The translations under genes and the position numbers were made by a program. Of a stretch of 64,000 bases of DNA, positions 1 through 8,793 are shown in pieces. The DNA is taken from positions 28,959 to 92,958 of the forward strand of contig CAWKIA010000001.1 in the NCBI GenBank assembly GCA_963849635.1, given 5' to 3'. This stretch comes from CAVRUD01 sp963849635 (GTDB taxonomy: Bacteria; Chloroflexota; Chloroflexia; Thermomicrobiales; UBA6265). The notes beneath the pieces are model-generated. The model was not told where the DNA came from and made no database searches. It was given only the letters and a program-made list of their open reading frames with translations. The number at the start of each line of letters is the position of its first letter. Position 1 is the stretch's first letter.

Positions 1-2
1 GC

Positions 3-251
3 CGGGACCGGCTGCGGATCGTGGCGGAGCCGCTGGAGGCGGCGCGCCGGATCGTGGCGGAGCTGCCTGGGATCGAGCGGGTGATCGCGGTCAACGGCGG
101 CCTGCTGGTTCAGGGTGACACGAAGGCGGCGGCAGCGATCAACCGGGCGTTGGTCGAGGCGGAGATCGCGGTGAGTGAGGTCCGGGTGGAACGGGCGTCT
201 CTGGAAGAGGCCTTCCTGCACCTGACCAAGGAGAGCGGAGGAGCGTCATGA
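3..251 (+). CDS. ABC transporter ATP-binding protein, C-terminal end only
   Basis: The gene enters from the left edge; only the last 80 or so residues are present. The segment lacks Walker motifs but has the look of the C-terminal accessory domain (DUF4162 type) of ABC-2 exporters: an IERV-x-VNGG-LLVQG strand region, then ALVEAEIAVSEVRVERASLEEAFLHL, where LEEAFL is typical of the end of these ATPases. Its stop codon overlaps the ATG of the next gene (ATGA at 248-251), so it is translationally coupled to the permease and should be its energising subunit. The substrate cannot be told. Confidence 0.85.
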   Translation, partial: RDRLRIVAEPLEAARRIVAELPGIERVIAVNGGLLVQGDTKAAAAINRALVEAEIAVSEVRVERASLEEAFLHLTKESGGAS

Positions 252-1159
252 GCGCGATGACAATTGCGAATCCTGCGAGGCCTAGAGCGGGTTCGAATGA
301 TGGTGGCGTGAACCTGAAGGGTATTTTGGGCAGTATCGCGGCGGAGGTTTTCGTTCTGCGGAAGCGGGTGAGCACCTGGGTGCTGCTGGGCATCTGGGTG
401 GCGCTGGCCGGGTTCTTCGCCTACATCCTGCCGTATGTGACGTATCGCAATGAGCGCGGCGATCCGGGGGCTGAGCCGTTGGACGCGTTGCTGCCGGGGA
501 ACTTTGTCGGCGCATTGAGCGGAGGGTTCCCGTTCTTCGGCGGCGCGATCGCCTTGATGCTCGGCGTCCTTTCGGTCGGCAGCGAGTATGGGTGGGGCAC
601 CTGGAAGACGCTTCTCACGCAGCGGCCCGGCCGCCTGACGGTCTTCGGGGCGAAGCTGGTGGCGCTGGCCATCGCCCTCGTGCCGTTCATGGTCCTGACC
701 TTCGTGGTCGGGGCGATTGGCAGCGCCGTGATCGCCCAGCAGGAGGGGGCGGCGAGCAACTGGCCGACGATTTGGGAGATCACGCGGGGCATGCTGGCGG
801 GCTGGTTGGTGCTGGCGACGTGGACGGCGCTGGGGGTGATGCTGGCGACCTTGACTAGGGGAACTGCCCTGGCGATCGGGATTGGTATCTTGTACGCACT
901 GGTGGTTGAAGGTCTGCTCAGCGCGCTCGGGGGAGTCATCGACGTCCTGGAGCCGGTGGTCGAGATTTTCCTGCGGGCGAATGCCTATTCGCTCGTCGAG
1001 ACGGTGGGCGCGTCGCGGGATGACGTGGCCCAGAACGGCCCGGGCGCATTCGATGGACCGTACGTCGGCTGGGTCCAGGCGGTGGTGGTACTGGTGATCT
1101 ACTGCGGGATCTTTACGGGGATCTCTGCCTGGGCGCTGCGGCGGCGAGACGTTGTCTAG
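248..1159 (+). CDS. ABC-2 type transporter permease
   Basis: A 303-residue hydrophobic protein with about six membrane segments. It has a first segment after KRVSTWVLLGIWVALAGFF, a large periplasmic loop, then segments around ALMLGVLSVGSEYGWGTWKTLL, LVPFMVLTFVVGAIGSAVI and VVVLVIYCGIFTGISAWAL. The motif EYGWGTWKTLLTQRPGR is characteristic of ABC-2 permeases, in which a cytoplasmic E-x-x-x-x-T-x-K-x-L-x-x-x-P-x-R helix contacts the ATPase. The start overlaps the stop of the ATPase gene. It probably exports a drug, lipid or peptide; the substrate is unknown. Confidence 0.9.
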   Translation: MSAMTIANPARPRAGSNDGGVNLKGILGSIAAEVFVLRKRVSTWVLLGIWVALAGFFAYILPYVTYRNERGDPGAEPLDALLPGNFVGALSGGFPFFGGAIALMLGVLSVGSEYGWGTWKTLLTQRPGRLTVFGAKLVALAIALVPFMVLTFVVGAIGSAVIAQQEGAASNWPTIWEITRGMLAGWLVLATWTALGVMLATLTRGTALAIGIGILYALVVEGLLSALGGVIDVLEPVVEIFLRANAYSLVETVGASRDDVAQNGPGAFDGPYVGWVQAVVVLVIYCGIFTGISAWALRRRDVV

Positions 1160-1238
1160 TGGGCGTCGAAACTTGAGGCGTGTTGATGAGCGCGGGGTGG
1201 ATTGACCGCCCCGCGCTTTGCCAGGAAAGGACCGGGGA

Positions 1239-1669
1239 ATGGCACAGATGTCGGCAGGGCGCGGTGGATCGGGAGCGGGCGAGGTCAATCCGGGGATCGT
1301 GACGGGCTACGTGGTGACCGCGTGGCTCTTCGTGCTGTCGGTGCTGGTCCAGGCTTTTCTGGCGGGACGTGGAATATACCCCGGTACGATCGCGATCTGA
1401 TCGACGCGCACGGAATCGTCGCGAACCTTGTTTTCCTCCTGGCCGTGGCGAATGTGATTCTGGCGTTCCTGGCGACGAAGGGGAGCCAGCAGCGAGGGGT
1501 CCTTCTCGGGTTGAGCGGCTTGGTGCTGGTGCTGACGGTCGCGCAGATCGCGATGGGGTACGCGATCGAAGATAACCTCGACGTAGGCGGTTGGCACATC
1601 CTGAACGGGGTGCTGATCATGGGGCTGGGGACGGCGCATGGGGTACTGGCCCTGGGGAATAGGCGCTAG
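1239..1669 (+). pseudogene. DUF6220-like small membrane protein, frameshifted
   Basis: Reading from ATG 1239 gives a first membrane segment (TGYVVTAWLFVLSVLVQAFLAGRG). The frame is then lost at a CCCC run at 1379-1382. One extra C restores a frame that continues RYDRDLIDAHGIVANLVF through three further membrane segments and ends in HGVLALGNRR. The joined product is about 143 residues with four transmembrane helices, matching in size and layout the DUF6220 family (QxFLAGxG near helix 1, LH or DAH before helix 2). A one-base deletion in a C run may be a sequencing error, in which case the gene is intact. Function unknown. Confidence 0.6.
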
Positions 1670-1736
1670 ACGCTGCGGGGTGTACGCTAAGGCATACAGG
1701 TTGTGGCGTAGACCAAAGGTCATAGGAACGATCGTC

Positions 1737-1761
1737 GCCGGCTCCTCTGGGAGGAGCCGGC
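1737..1761. terminator. Strong stem-loop after the DUF6220-like gene
   Basis: A perfect 11-bp stem (GCCGGCTCCTC / GAGGAGCCGGC) with a TGG loop lies 68 bases after the upstream stop. There is no long T run on either side, so it is a terminator-like hairpin rather than a textbook intrinsic terminator. A second weaker hairpin (GCCGTTC / GAACGGC) follows directly. Confidence 0.5.
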
Positions 1762-1863
1762 AGCAGCCGTTCATCGGAACGGCAAACGGCTCCTTCCGAT
1801 CCCGACGATGCGGCGGGGCGCGGGCACTGTGGCAGGCCGGCGCCCCGCCGGTGGAGGTTCTGG

Positions 1864-4426
1864 TTGGCGATGGACCGTCCTTCCAGGCGGTTACGCATGT
1901 TGCCGTCGCCCACCGTGCCCGACGTCCAGGCGCGGGTGCCAATCGTCGTGCTGCCCCGGCCGCTGACGCCGCTGGTTGGGCGGGAGGCTGACGTTGCCCG
2001 GGTGAGTGACGTGCTCGGGCGGGCGGATAGTCGACTGGTGACGTTGACGGGCCCGGGCGGAGTTGGCAAGACGCGGCTGGCGATCGAGGCCGCGGCGTCA
2101 CGGGATGTGGTGGTTTTCCCCGATGGGGTGGCATTTGTGCCGCTAGCGGGCATCGGCGATCCTGCCCTGGTGATGCCGTCGATCGCCCGAGTGTTGGGGG
2201 TGCGGGAGACGGGGCGCGGTCGCCTGAAGGAGCGGCTGAACGCCTTCCTGGAGTCGAGGCGGTTGCTGCTGGTGCTCGATAACTTCGAGCAGGTGTTGCA
2301 GGCGGGGGCGGAGTTGGCCGCGATGCTGGAAGCCTGCCCCGGGGCGACGATGCTGGTGACGAGCCGGGCGGTGCTGCACGTCACCGGCGAGCGGGATATC
2401 GAGGTGACGCCGCTGGCATCGCCCGATCCGAATAGGCTGCCGTCGCTGGCGGAGACCCGCGAGTTCGGGGCGGTGCGCCTCTTCGGGGAGCGGGCCCAGG
2501 CCGCCAACGAAGATTTTGCGGTAACCGACGAGAACGCCTGGGCGGTGGCGGCAATCTGCCGGCGCCTGGATGGATTGCCACTGGCAATCGAGCTGGCGGC
2601 GGCCCGGAGCAGGCTCTTCCCGGCGGCGGCGATGCTGCCGCGGTTGGCGCGGCGGTTGCCGATGCTGACGGGTGGGCCGCGGGATGCGCCGGACCGCCAC
2701 CGGACGATGCGCGACGCGATCGGGTGGAGCCACGATCTGCTCGCATTGCCCGAGCAGATCCTCTTCCGCCGTTTGGCGGTCTTTGCGGGCGGCTTCTCGC
2801 TTGAGGCGGCGGAGGAGATAGGGGGACAGGGCTATCGCCCTGAGGGGGACAAGCGCTGACGCCTTGTGGGGGACAGCCCTGCGGGCTGAGGGGGAGAGGG
2901 GGAGGGACGGAGACGGGAAGGCGGGGAGACGGGAAGGCGGGAAGGACGAGGTTATTCCCCCCTCTCCCCCTCAAAGCGACAGCTTTGTCCCCCTCAGCCC
3001 GCATGGGCTGTCCCCCTCGATCGTCGATTCGCTGGCGGTGCTGGTCGATAGCAGCCTGGTGCGGCGGGATCCGGTGGCGCGGAGTGAGGCGCGGCTGGAG
3101 ATGCTGGAGACGATCCGGGAGTTTGGGCTGGAGCGGCTGGAGGAGAGCGCGGACGCGGAGGCGGTCCGGGCGGCGCACGCCACGTACTACCTGGATCTGG
3201 CGGAGCAGGCGGAGCCGCGCCTGCTCGTGGAAGGGTCGGCGTCGTGGGTGGACAGGTTGGCGCTGGAGCTGCCCAACCTGCGGGCGGCGGTGGATTGGGC
3301 GCTGATGAGCGGCCGGGCGGAGCAGGTGCTGCGACTATCGGGGACGCTGCTCTCGATGGCGTATGCCCGGGGTGATCCGGCCGAGGGGCGGCGCTGGCTC
3401 GATGCGGCCCTGGCGCACCGGGGTGATGCCCCGGTGCCGGTTCAGGTCGATGCCCTGTTTACGGCTTCGGCGCTGGCGCAGTTGCAGGGGGAATTCGCTC
3501 GCTCGCTCGGCTACAGCGAAGAGGGGCTGGCGATCTCGCGTGCTGCCGGGTACGGCTTAGGCGAGGTGCGGGCGCTGATCGGGATGGGTGTGACGGCGGA
3601 ATGGCAGGGGGATCTTGCGGGGGCGGCGGCGCACTACGAGGCAGCGCACACCCGGGTCCAGAAGATCGAGATAGCAGAGCTGGGGCGAATGGCCCATTGG
3701 CGGGCGCTGCCGCTGGCGAACCTGGGTGATCTGGCGGTGCTCCAGGGGAATCCCGTGCAGGCAACCAGGATGGCGGAGGAGGCGCTGGCGCTCTGGCGGG
3801 AGCAGGGCTATCTGTGGGGCATCGCCCAGGCGCTGGGGACGCAGGCGGCGGCGGCTAGCATGCGGGGCGAGCCGGCTAGAGCTGCCGGGCTGTTCGGCGA
3901 TGCGCTGGCCCAATGGATGGCCTGTAGTGACCTGCGCGGGATCGCGGGGACGCTGGCCGGGGTCGCTGGAGTCTCGGCGGAGCGCGGCGACCTGACCGAG
4001 GCGGCGCGCATGCTCGGCGCGGCCTGGGGGCTGGCGGACGCGGTCGGGGTGCAGTTTTTGGCACACCACCTCTACGCGGAGCGGGTGCTGGCCGCGGTAC
4101 GGACGAAGCTGGGGGATGTGGCGTTTCTTCCGGAATGGGAGACGGGGCGCATGTGGTCGATGGACGAGGCCATCGCGGCGGCGGGCGCGATCGTGGCGGC
4201 GCGGGATCACGATGGAAAAGAGGCGAGGGCCGGACATGGCCTGACGGCGCGGGAACTGGAGACCCTGCGACTGCTAGCGGCGGGGCGGACCGATCGGGAG
4301 ATCGCGGCGGCGTTGTATGTGAGCCCACGGACTGTTCAGAGCCATGTCGCGAGTGTGTTTGACAAGCTCAGGGTGGGGTCGAGGGCGGAGGCGGCGGTGA
4401 TCGCGGCGCGGATGGGGTTGGTGTAG
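1864..4426 (+). CDS. P-loop ATPase / LuxR-family transcriptional regulator (copy 1), frameshifted at an inserted hairpin cluster
   Basis: Large signal-responsive regulator. The N-terminal NB-ARC-like ATPase has PLTPLVGRE, Walker A GPGGVGKTRL and Walker B LLLVLDNFEQV. A winged-helix region follows (RHRTMRDAIGWSHDLL), then TPR-like helices, and a C-terminal LuxR helix-turn-helix (LTARELETLRLLAAGRTDREIAAALYVSPRTVQSHV). The TTG at 1864 has GGAGG 8 bases upstream. The frame stops at 2857-2859 inside a hairpin-cluster repeat and resumes from 2864 onward. Compared with the homologous element in copy 3, this one has an extra base (AAGCGCTGACG against AAGGCTGACG). The gene is therefore either broken or mis-sequenced; the downstream half alone has the DNA-binding domain. 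Confidence 0.85.
2819..3020. repeat. Hairpin-cluster element inserted in the LuxR regulator (copy A)
   Basis: Three short hairpins separated by GGGGG tracts (stems ACAGGGC/GCCCTGA, ACAAGCG-type/CGCCTTGT, ACAGCCC/GGGCTGA) are followed by a purine-rich stretch with an 8-bp period (GGCGGGAA words). Two hairpins of the opposite strand sense come next (TCAAAGC/GCTTTGT, TCAGCCC/GGGCTGT). It lies in the linker between the winged helix and the TPR-like region and is read as protein (GQGYRPEGD, GTALRAEGE, REGGKDE). The same peptides occur at the same place in the regulator at 34.3-37.0 kb. Confidence 0.85.
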
Positions 4427-4432
4427 GGCCTG

Positions 4433-4676
4433 TCAGCATCAGCTATCAGCTATCAGCCGTCAGTCAACCGCAAAAACACTCGTCATCCTGAGCCTGCGAA
4501 GGATCTTGGCCGCCTCGCGGCCTTTGCCGCGGACTCCGACGCACCATGGAACGCCGCGACGTCCATGAACGAGCACGAAGGCGCTAAAGCGCCAAGATCC
4601 TTCGCGAGCTCAGGATGACGATTGGGGGCTGCGAGCTCGGGTGGCTTCCTGACGGCTGACGGCTGACGGCTGAGCA
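4433..4676. repeat. Nested repeat: heptad-word arms enclosing CATCCTGAG-type REP arms
   Basis: Outer left arm 4433-4464 repeats TCAGCTA-like words every 7 bases; outer right arm 4649-4676 repeats GACGGCT words every 7 bases, and the arms are partly complementary through their TCAGCCGTCAG / CTGACGGCTGA ends. Inside lie long inverted arms around 4481-4511 and 4592-4622 (GTCATCCTGAGC, GAAGGATCTTGGC and complements). It separates two convergent regulator genes and could act as a bidirectional transcription barrier. The REP-like inner arm type occurs again at 55.0 and 61.6 kb. Confidence 0.8.
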
Positions 4677-4683
4677 GCCTGGT

Positions 4684-7250
4684 TTAGGCGAGGCCGTGGC
4701 GGAGGGCGAGGGCAGCGGCGGCGGTGCGGGTGTCGGCGCCGAGCTTGGCGAGGATGCTGGCGACGTGGTTGGAGGCGGTCTTGGTGGTGACGAAGATGGC
4801 CTCGCCGATTTCGCGGTCGGTGCGGCCCTCGACCAGGAGGCGGAGGACCTCGCGCTCTCGGGGAGTGAGGTTCGCGATGATCGAGGGGAGAGCGGCGGCG
4901 GTCGGCGGGCTGTCGGACCCGCCTTTGGCAAGCTCCTCGGCGGCTTGGGCCGCCTCTGCCACCGCCTGATCCGGTGAGAGCGCGCGACCGGCCGTCCAGG
5001 CGACTGCATACGGGGCGTCGCCGAGTGCGGTCCTGGCGGCGGTGGCGGTGGGATGCTCGGTCGTGCTTCCTGGTTGGGGCGCCGGCCCGTCGCCATCATC
5101 TCCGAAACTGTCCGCGGCTCCAATGAGTTTGGCGGCGGTGGCTGGCCGCCGGTGGGCGAGGAGAAGCTCGGCAAGCTTGCGGAGCCCGGTCCGCAGAATG
5201 GCAGGATTTTCGATGAGCCGGCCAAGGGCGATGCTCTCAACGAGCAGCGCCGCCGCACGGCCATCGTCACGCTGTTCCCGCACCAACAGGGCGAAGTCCG
5301 CCAGGGTGATAGCCAGGCTGCGAGCGTCGCCGAGTCCGCGCTGGATGGCAAGCGCCTCCTCGAAGAGCGTGACAGCCCGGGCGTGATCGCCTTCGCGTTG
5401 CACCGCCAGGGCCAGATTCGAGAGCGCCTGCGCGATCCGCTGCTGGTCGCCCAACTCGCGAAAGAACGTCACGCTCTCTGCCAAATAACTGGCCGCCCGG
5501 GCGTGATCTTCTTGCAATCGTGGCAACCAGGCCCAGATTGTTGGCCAGCACGCCCGACAACACGTGGTCGCCGATCTCGCGGGCAACGAGCAACGCTTCC
5601 TCGAAGAGTGCCGTGGCCTGAGCGTAATCCTCGCGGCGACCGGCGATGACGCCAAGATTGGACAGGGCGCCGGCGATTGCCGTCCCGTCCCCACGCTCGC
5701 GTGCGATCGCGAGGCTCTGCTCGGCGAGGGCGGCCGCACGGCGGTAGTCGGCGGCGGAGGCCGCAAGGCCGGAGGCTGAGCGGTAGCCCTCGCCACGCAG
5801 CGCGGCGAGCTCGGCACCGTTGGCCAGGTCGGCGGTTCGCTCCAGCCATCCTGCCCCCTGGCTCTGATAGCCGCGAATCTCCCAGAAGGCGGCGAACGCA
5901 ATAGCCAGTCGGAGTGCTGATTCGGCCTCGCCGTTGTCGGCAGCCCAGGACAGTGCGGCGCGAACATTGTCGTGTTCCGCTTCGAGGCGATTCAGCCACC
6001 TCGTCTGTTCAGGTCCACGTAGGTTCGGTTGGGCACGTTCGGCCAGTTCCAGAAAGTAGAGGGCGTGAAGCCGGCGAAGGGTCTCGTCTTCGTGATGAGA
6101 GGCAAGCTGCTCCAATCCGTAGACGCGGATCGTCTCCAGCATGCCGAAGCGCGGTTCGCCGTCAACGTCGTCCCGGCGCCGAATCAAGCTTTGGTCGGCG
6201 AGAGAACTGATGAGGTCGAGTGCCTGGGGGGGCGGAGACGCCGGAGGCACGAACGAGGCGTCTATCACTCGTTCGGCGGCCTCAATGGTGAAGCCGCCGG
6301 TGAAGACGGCGAGGCGACGGAAGCAGGCTTGCTCGTCGTCCAACAAGAGGTCATGTGACCAGGCGATGGCGTTGCTCATGGTTTGGAGGCGGTCGGGGCG
6401 GTCGAGCGGACCGCCGGTGAGCAGACGCAGCCGGTCCGTCAGACGAGCAAGGAGGGCTTCCGGGGAGAGGAGGCGCAGCCGCGCGGCCGCCAACTCGATC
6501 GCAAGCGGTAGACCGTCGAGCTGGCGGCAGATCTCGATGACGGTGCCGGCGTTCCCTTCGGTCAACTGGAAGTCGGGGTGCGCGGCCCGGGCCCGTTGCA
6601 CGAAGAGGTCGACCGCTTCGGAGTCGTGAGACGTGAGACGTGAGACGTGAGTGGAGTGCCTCGTTCTCACGTCTCACGTCTGACGTCTCACGTCTCGGCA
6701 AGGTCAGCGGTGGGACCGGAAAGGTGTGCTCGCCGGAGGCGCGGAGCGGGGCGCGGCTGGTGGTGAGGATCTTCAGGCGCGGCGAGGACGCCAGGAGATC
6801 GGTGATCTGCGGAGCGGTCACGACCTGCTCGCAGTTGTCGATCACCAGGAGCAGATGGCGATCGGCGAGGAGGGCGGCAATCTGGGATGCGAGCGATCGA
6901 CCGCCCGACTCTCGCACACCGAGGGCCAGGGCGATGGTCGGGAGGACCAGGTCGGTGTCCGTGATTCGACTGAGGTCGGTGAAGGCAACGCCGTCGGCGA
7001 AGGACGGGGCGAGCTGGGTGGCCACGGCGAGTGCAAGACGTGTCTTGCCGGTTCCGCCGGGGCCGAGGAGGTTGATGAGGCGAACATGCTCCTGCTGGAG
7101 CAGTTCCGCGATGGCCGTCAACTCACGTTCACGACCGACGAGCGGCGTGAGCGGGCGCGGCAGCGCCCCCGGCCAGGCTGCGGGAAGCGGCTCGGGCGTC
7201 GGGAGCGCATAGACCGCAGGTTGTCCCTCGGCCGACGGCGCATCGGACAT
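4684..7250 (-). CDS. P-loop ATPase / LuxR-family transcriptional regulator (copy 2), two frameshifts
   Basis: Same architecture as its convergent neighbour. It has PLTPLVGRE, Walker A GPGGTGKTRL, Walker B LLLVIDNCEQV, winged helix, TPR-like repeats with tetratricopeptide-style ALFEEAL words, and a C-terminal LuxR helix-turn-helix (LTPREREVLRLLVEGRTDREIGEAIFVTTKTASNHV). Start chosen at ATG 7250. Frame is lost twice. The first shift is in a heptad inverted repeat at 6626-6697 that sits in the loop after FPVPPL. The second is near 5525 after NNLGLVA. Without the repeat, the loop would lead straight into EAVDLFVQRARA as in the paralogs. Likely a sensor of an unknown small molecule or partner protein. 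Confidence 0.8.
6626..6697. repeat. Heptad-word inverted repeat inside a LuxR regulator gene
   Basis: Left arm has GAGACGT repeated every 7 bases and right arm ACGTCTC repeated every 7 bases, with about 14 bases between. It lies within coding sequence, in a surface loop after FPVPPL of the ATPase region, and the reading frame changes across it. The ACGTCTC word also occurs as a single arm at 45443-45468. Confidence 0.85.
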
Positions 7251-7338
7251 CGCGGACCTCGACGAGCGTGCTTGGACGGGACCCGTGTGCAACGCACGCT
7301 ACATCGTTCGAGGGCTGGCCGCAAGCGTTCGAGCATGG

Positions 7339-8787
7339 TCATCTCCATCGCGGCAGCGCCTGTCCGAAGCGGGTGAGATCGCCGATGCGGTCGGTCGCGC
7401 GGGAGTTGTCCGCAGCGCGCAAGGTCAGTTTCGGACTCGTGATTTTCTGGTTATTGCTGGCGAGGAAGTCCGAGAGCACGACGTGGTCGAGGCAGGAATC
7501 TGCTGTGAGGCAGTCGACCTGGGCTGCGGCAATGGCCTCGAAGAGCTCGAAAGAAACGCCGCTCTCGGCCTGGGTGCCCAGAGACATGTCCACGACGTAG
7601 GCGCCGACGCGGGCGTGGACGCGGAGGATCTGGTTGGTGCAGCCGCAGTCGTCCGGCCTGTCTTCGACGTAGGCGACGGCGAAGCTCTCGTCGCCGAGGG
7701 CTGCGGCATCGTCGATGAGCTCGACGTCGCGGACTTCGGCGCCGTCGTCCAACGGGAGAACATCCTCGATCCGTTGCGATCGGTCCTGGAGCCATTCCGA
7801 GGCCGCGTCATCATCTTCGAAGCGGTAGATGTCGGTCTGCCAGAACAACTGGTAGGGGAGGTCGGGATCGACCGCGTCAGCTCCCTCGATACGTTGGGTG
7901 GACTCGTAGGCATCGATGGCGTCGCCGGACGCTTCGGATCGACGGGCGGACTCGTCGGGTGACTCCCAGCCGAAGGGCAGGTCTTCGCCATCGAGGCGGA
8001 TGTACTGGTCCACGCCGATCTCGTAGGGGACGTCGTATTCGGGGTTTCCGAGTCGGAGGGCGTGGTTCCCGAGGCCGGGGGCGTCGCCATCCAATCCGGC
8101 ATTGATGCGCTCCAGGAGCCGCTCGGCCAGGGATAGGATGTCGCTGACCACTGGTTCCGCGGCCATATCGACCGGGGTGTCCGAGTAGTCATAGATGCTG
8201 AGATAGGCGACGAGACGATCGGCGCGGAACGCGATCACGAGCTTATTTGCCTCAGGCTGCTGGACCATGATGGTCTCCTCGCCGATCCCCGCGTCGAGCT
8301 CGATCTGTTCGACGACGGGACTGTCGGCGCTCATCTCGTCGAGGATCTCGAAGCTCTCGGTGGCGCCATCGGCGTCTTCAAACTCGTTGATGGAAGCGGC
8401 GACGGCGCGGGTCGCGAAACGAGGATCGGCGGGGTCTGGGAGCGAGAGCCCGAAGTGATAGCTGCGCTGGTAGCCGGCGTCCGCCAGATGGTCTGAGACG
8501 TAGGTGACGCCGCTCGAATCATCTCCCCAGTTGCCGACCTGGAACGAAAGGTCGGCATCCGATCCGCTGGGTCCGCCGGCGCGGATCTCGTAACCGTCGA
8601 GCCCGTCGCTCTCCAGATCAGAGGGCGTCAAGGCCATCGCCGCCAGGTCGAGCGGCGTGTCCGAGGCTGCTTCGGCTGCGCGTGAGGACGGATCCAGCAG
8701 CGAGCCGAGCAGCGCGAAGAGCATCAGGAGGGCGACGACCGCCCGGGTCGGGTTGTGCTGGCGGACGAGGTGGTTCGATGGGGTCAT
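7339..8787 (-). CDS. Exported protein of unknown function (paralog of the next gene upstream)
   Basis: A 482-residue acidic protein with an N-terminal signal segment (AVVALLMLFALLGSLL, then an alanine-rich cleavage region AAEA). I recognise no family. It shares with the neighbouring 603-residue protein the mature N-terminus DLAAMALTPxDLxxDxLxGYxI, a middle part ending in LRL, and a region of paired cysteines (DDCGCTN, DCLTADSC). It is the last gene of a minus-strand set; 6 bases separate its start from the stop of the upstream gene. The extreme C-terminus is basic and repeat-like and may be an appended tail. Confidence 0.8.
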   Translation of the reverse strand: MTPSNHLVRQHNPTRAVVALLMLFALLGSLLDPSSRAAEAASDTPLDLAAMALTPSDLESDGLDGYEIRAGGPSGSDADLSFQVGNWGDDSSGVTYVSDHLADAGYQRSYHFGLSLPDPADPRFATRAVAASINEFEDADGATESFEILDEMSADSPVVEQIELDAGIGEETIMVQQPEANKLVIAFRADRLVAYLSIYDYSDTPVDMAAEPVVSDILSLAERLLERINAGLDGDAPGLGNHALRLGNPEYDVPYEIGVDQYIRLDGEDLPFGWESPDESARRSEASGDAIDAYESTQRIEGADAVDPDLPYQLFWQTDIYRFEDDDAASEWLQDRSQRIEDVLPLDDGAEVRDVELIDDAAALGDESFAVAYVEDRPDDCGCTNQILRVHARVGAYVVDMSLGTQAESGVSFELFEAIAAAQVDCLTADSCLDHVVLSDFLASNNQKITSPKLTLRAADNSRATDRIGDLTRFGQALPRWR

Positions 8788-8793
8788 GCTAGG

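Noticed and set aside
2857..2863. Stop codon in the LuxR regulator as possible stop-codon readthrough or selenocysteine
   Set aside because: The following coding part is in another frame, so a one-base shift in the repeat explains it; no SECIS-like context was seen.
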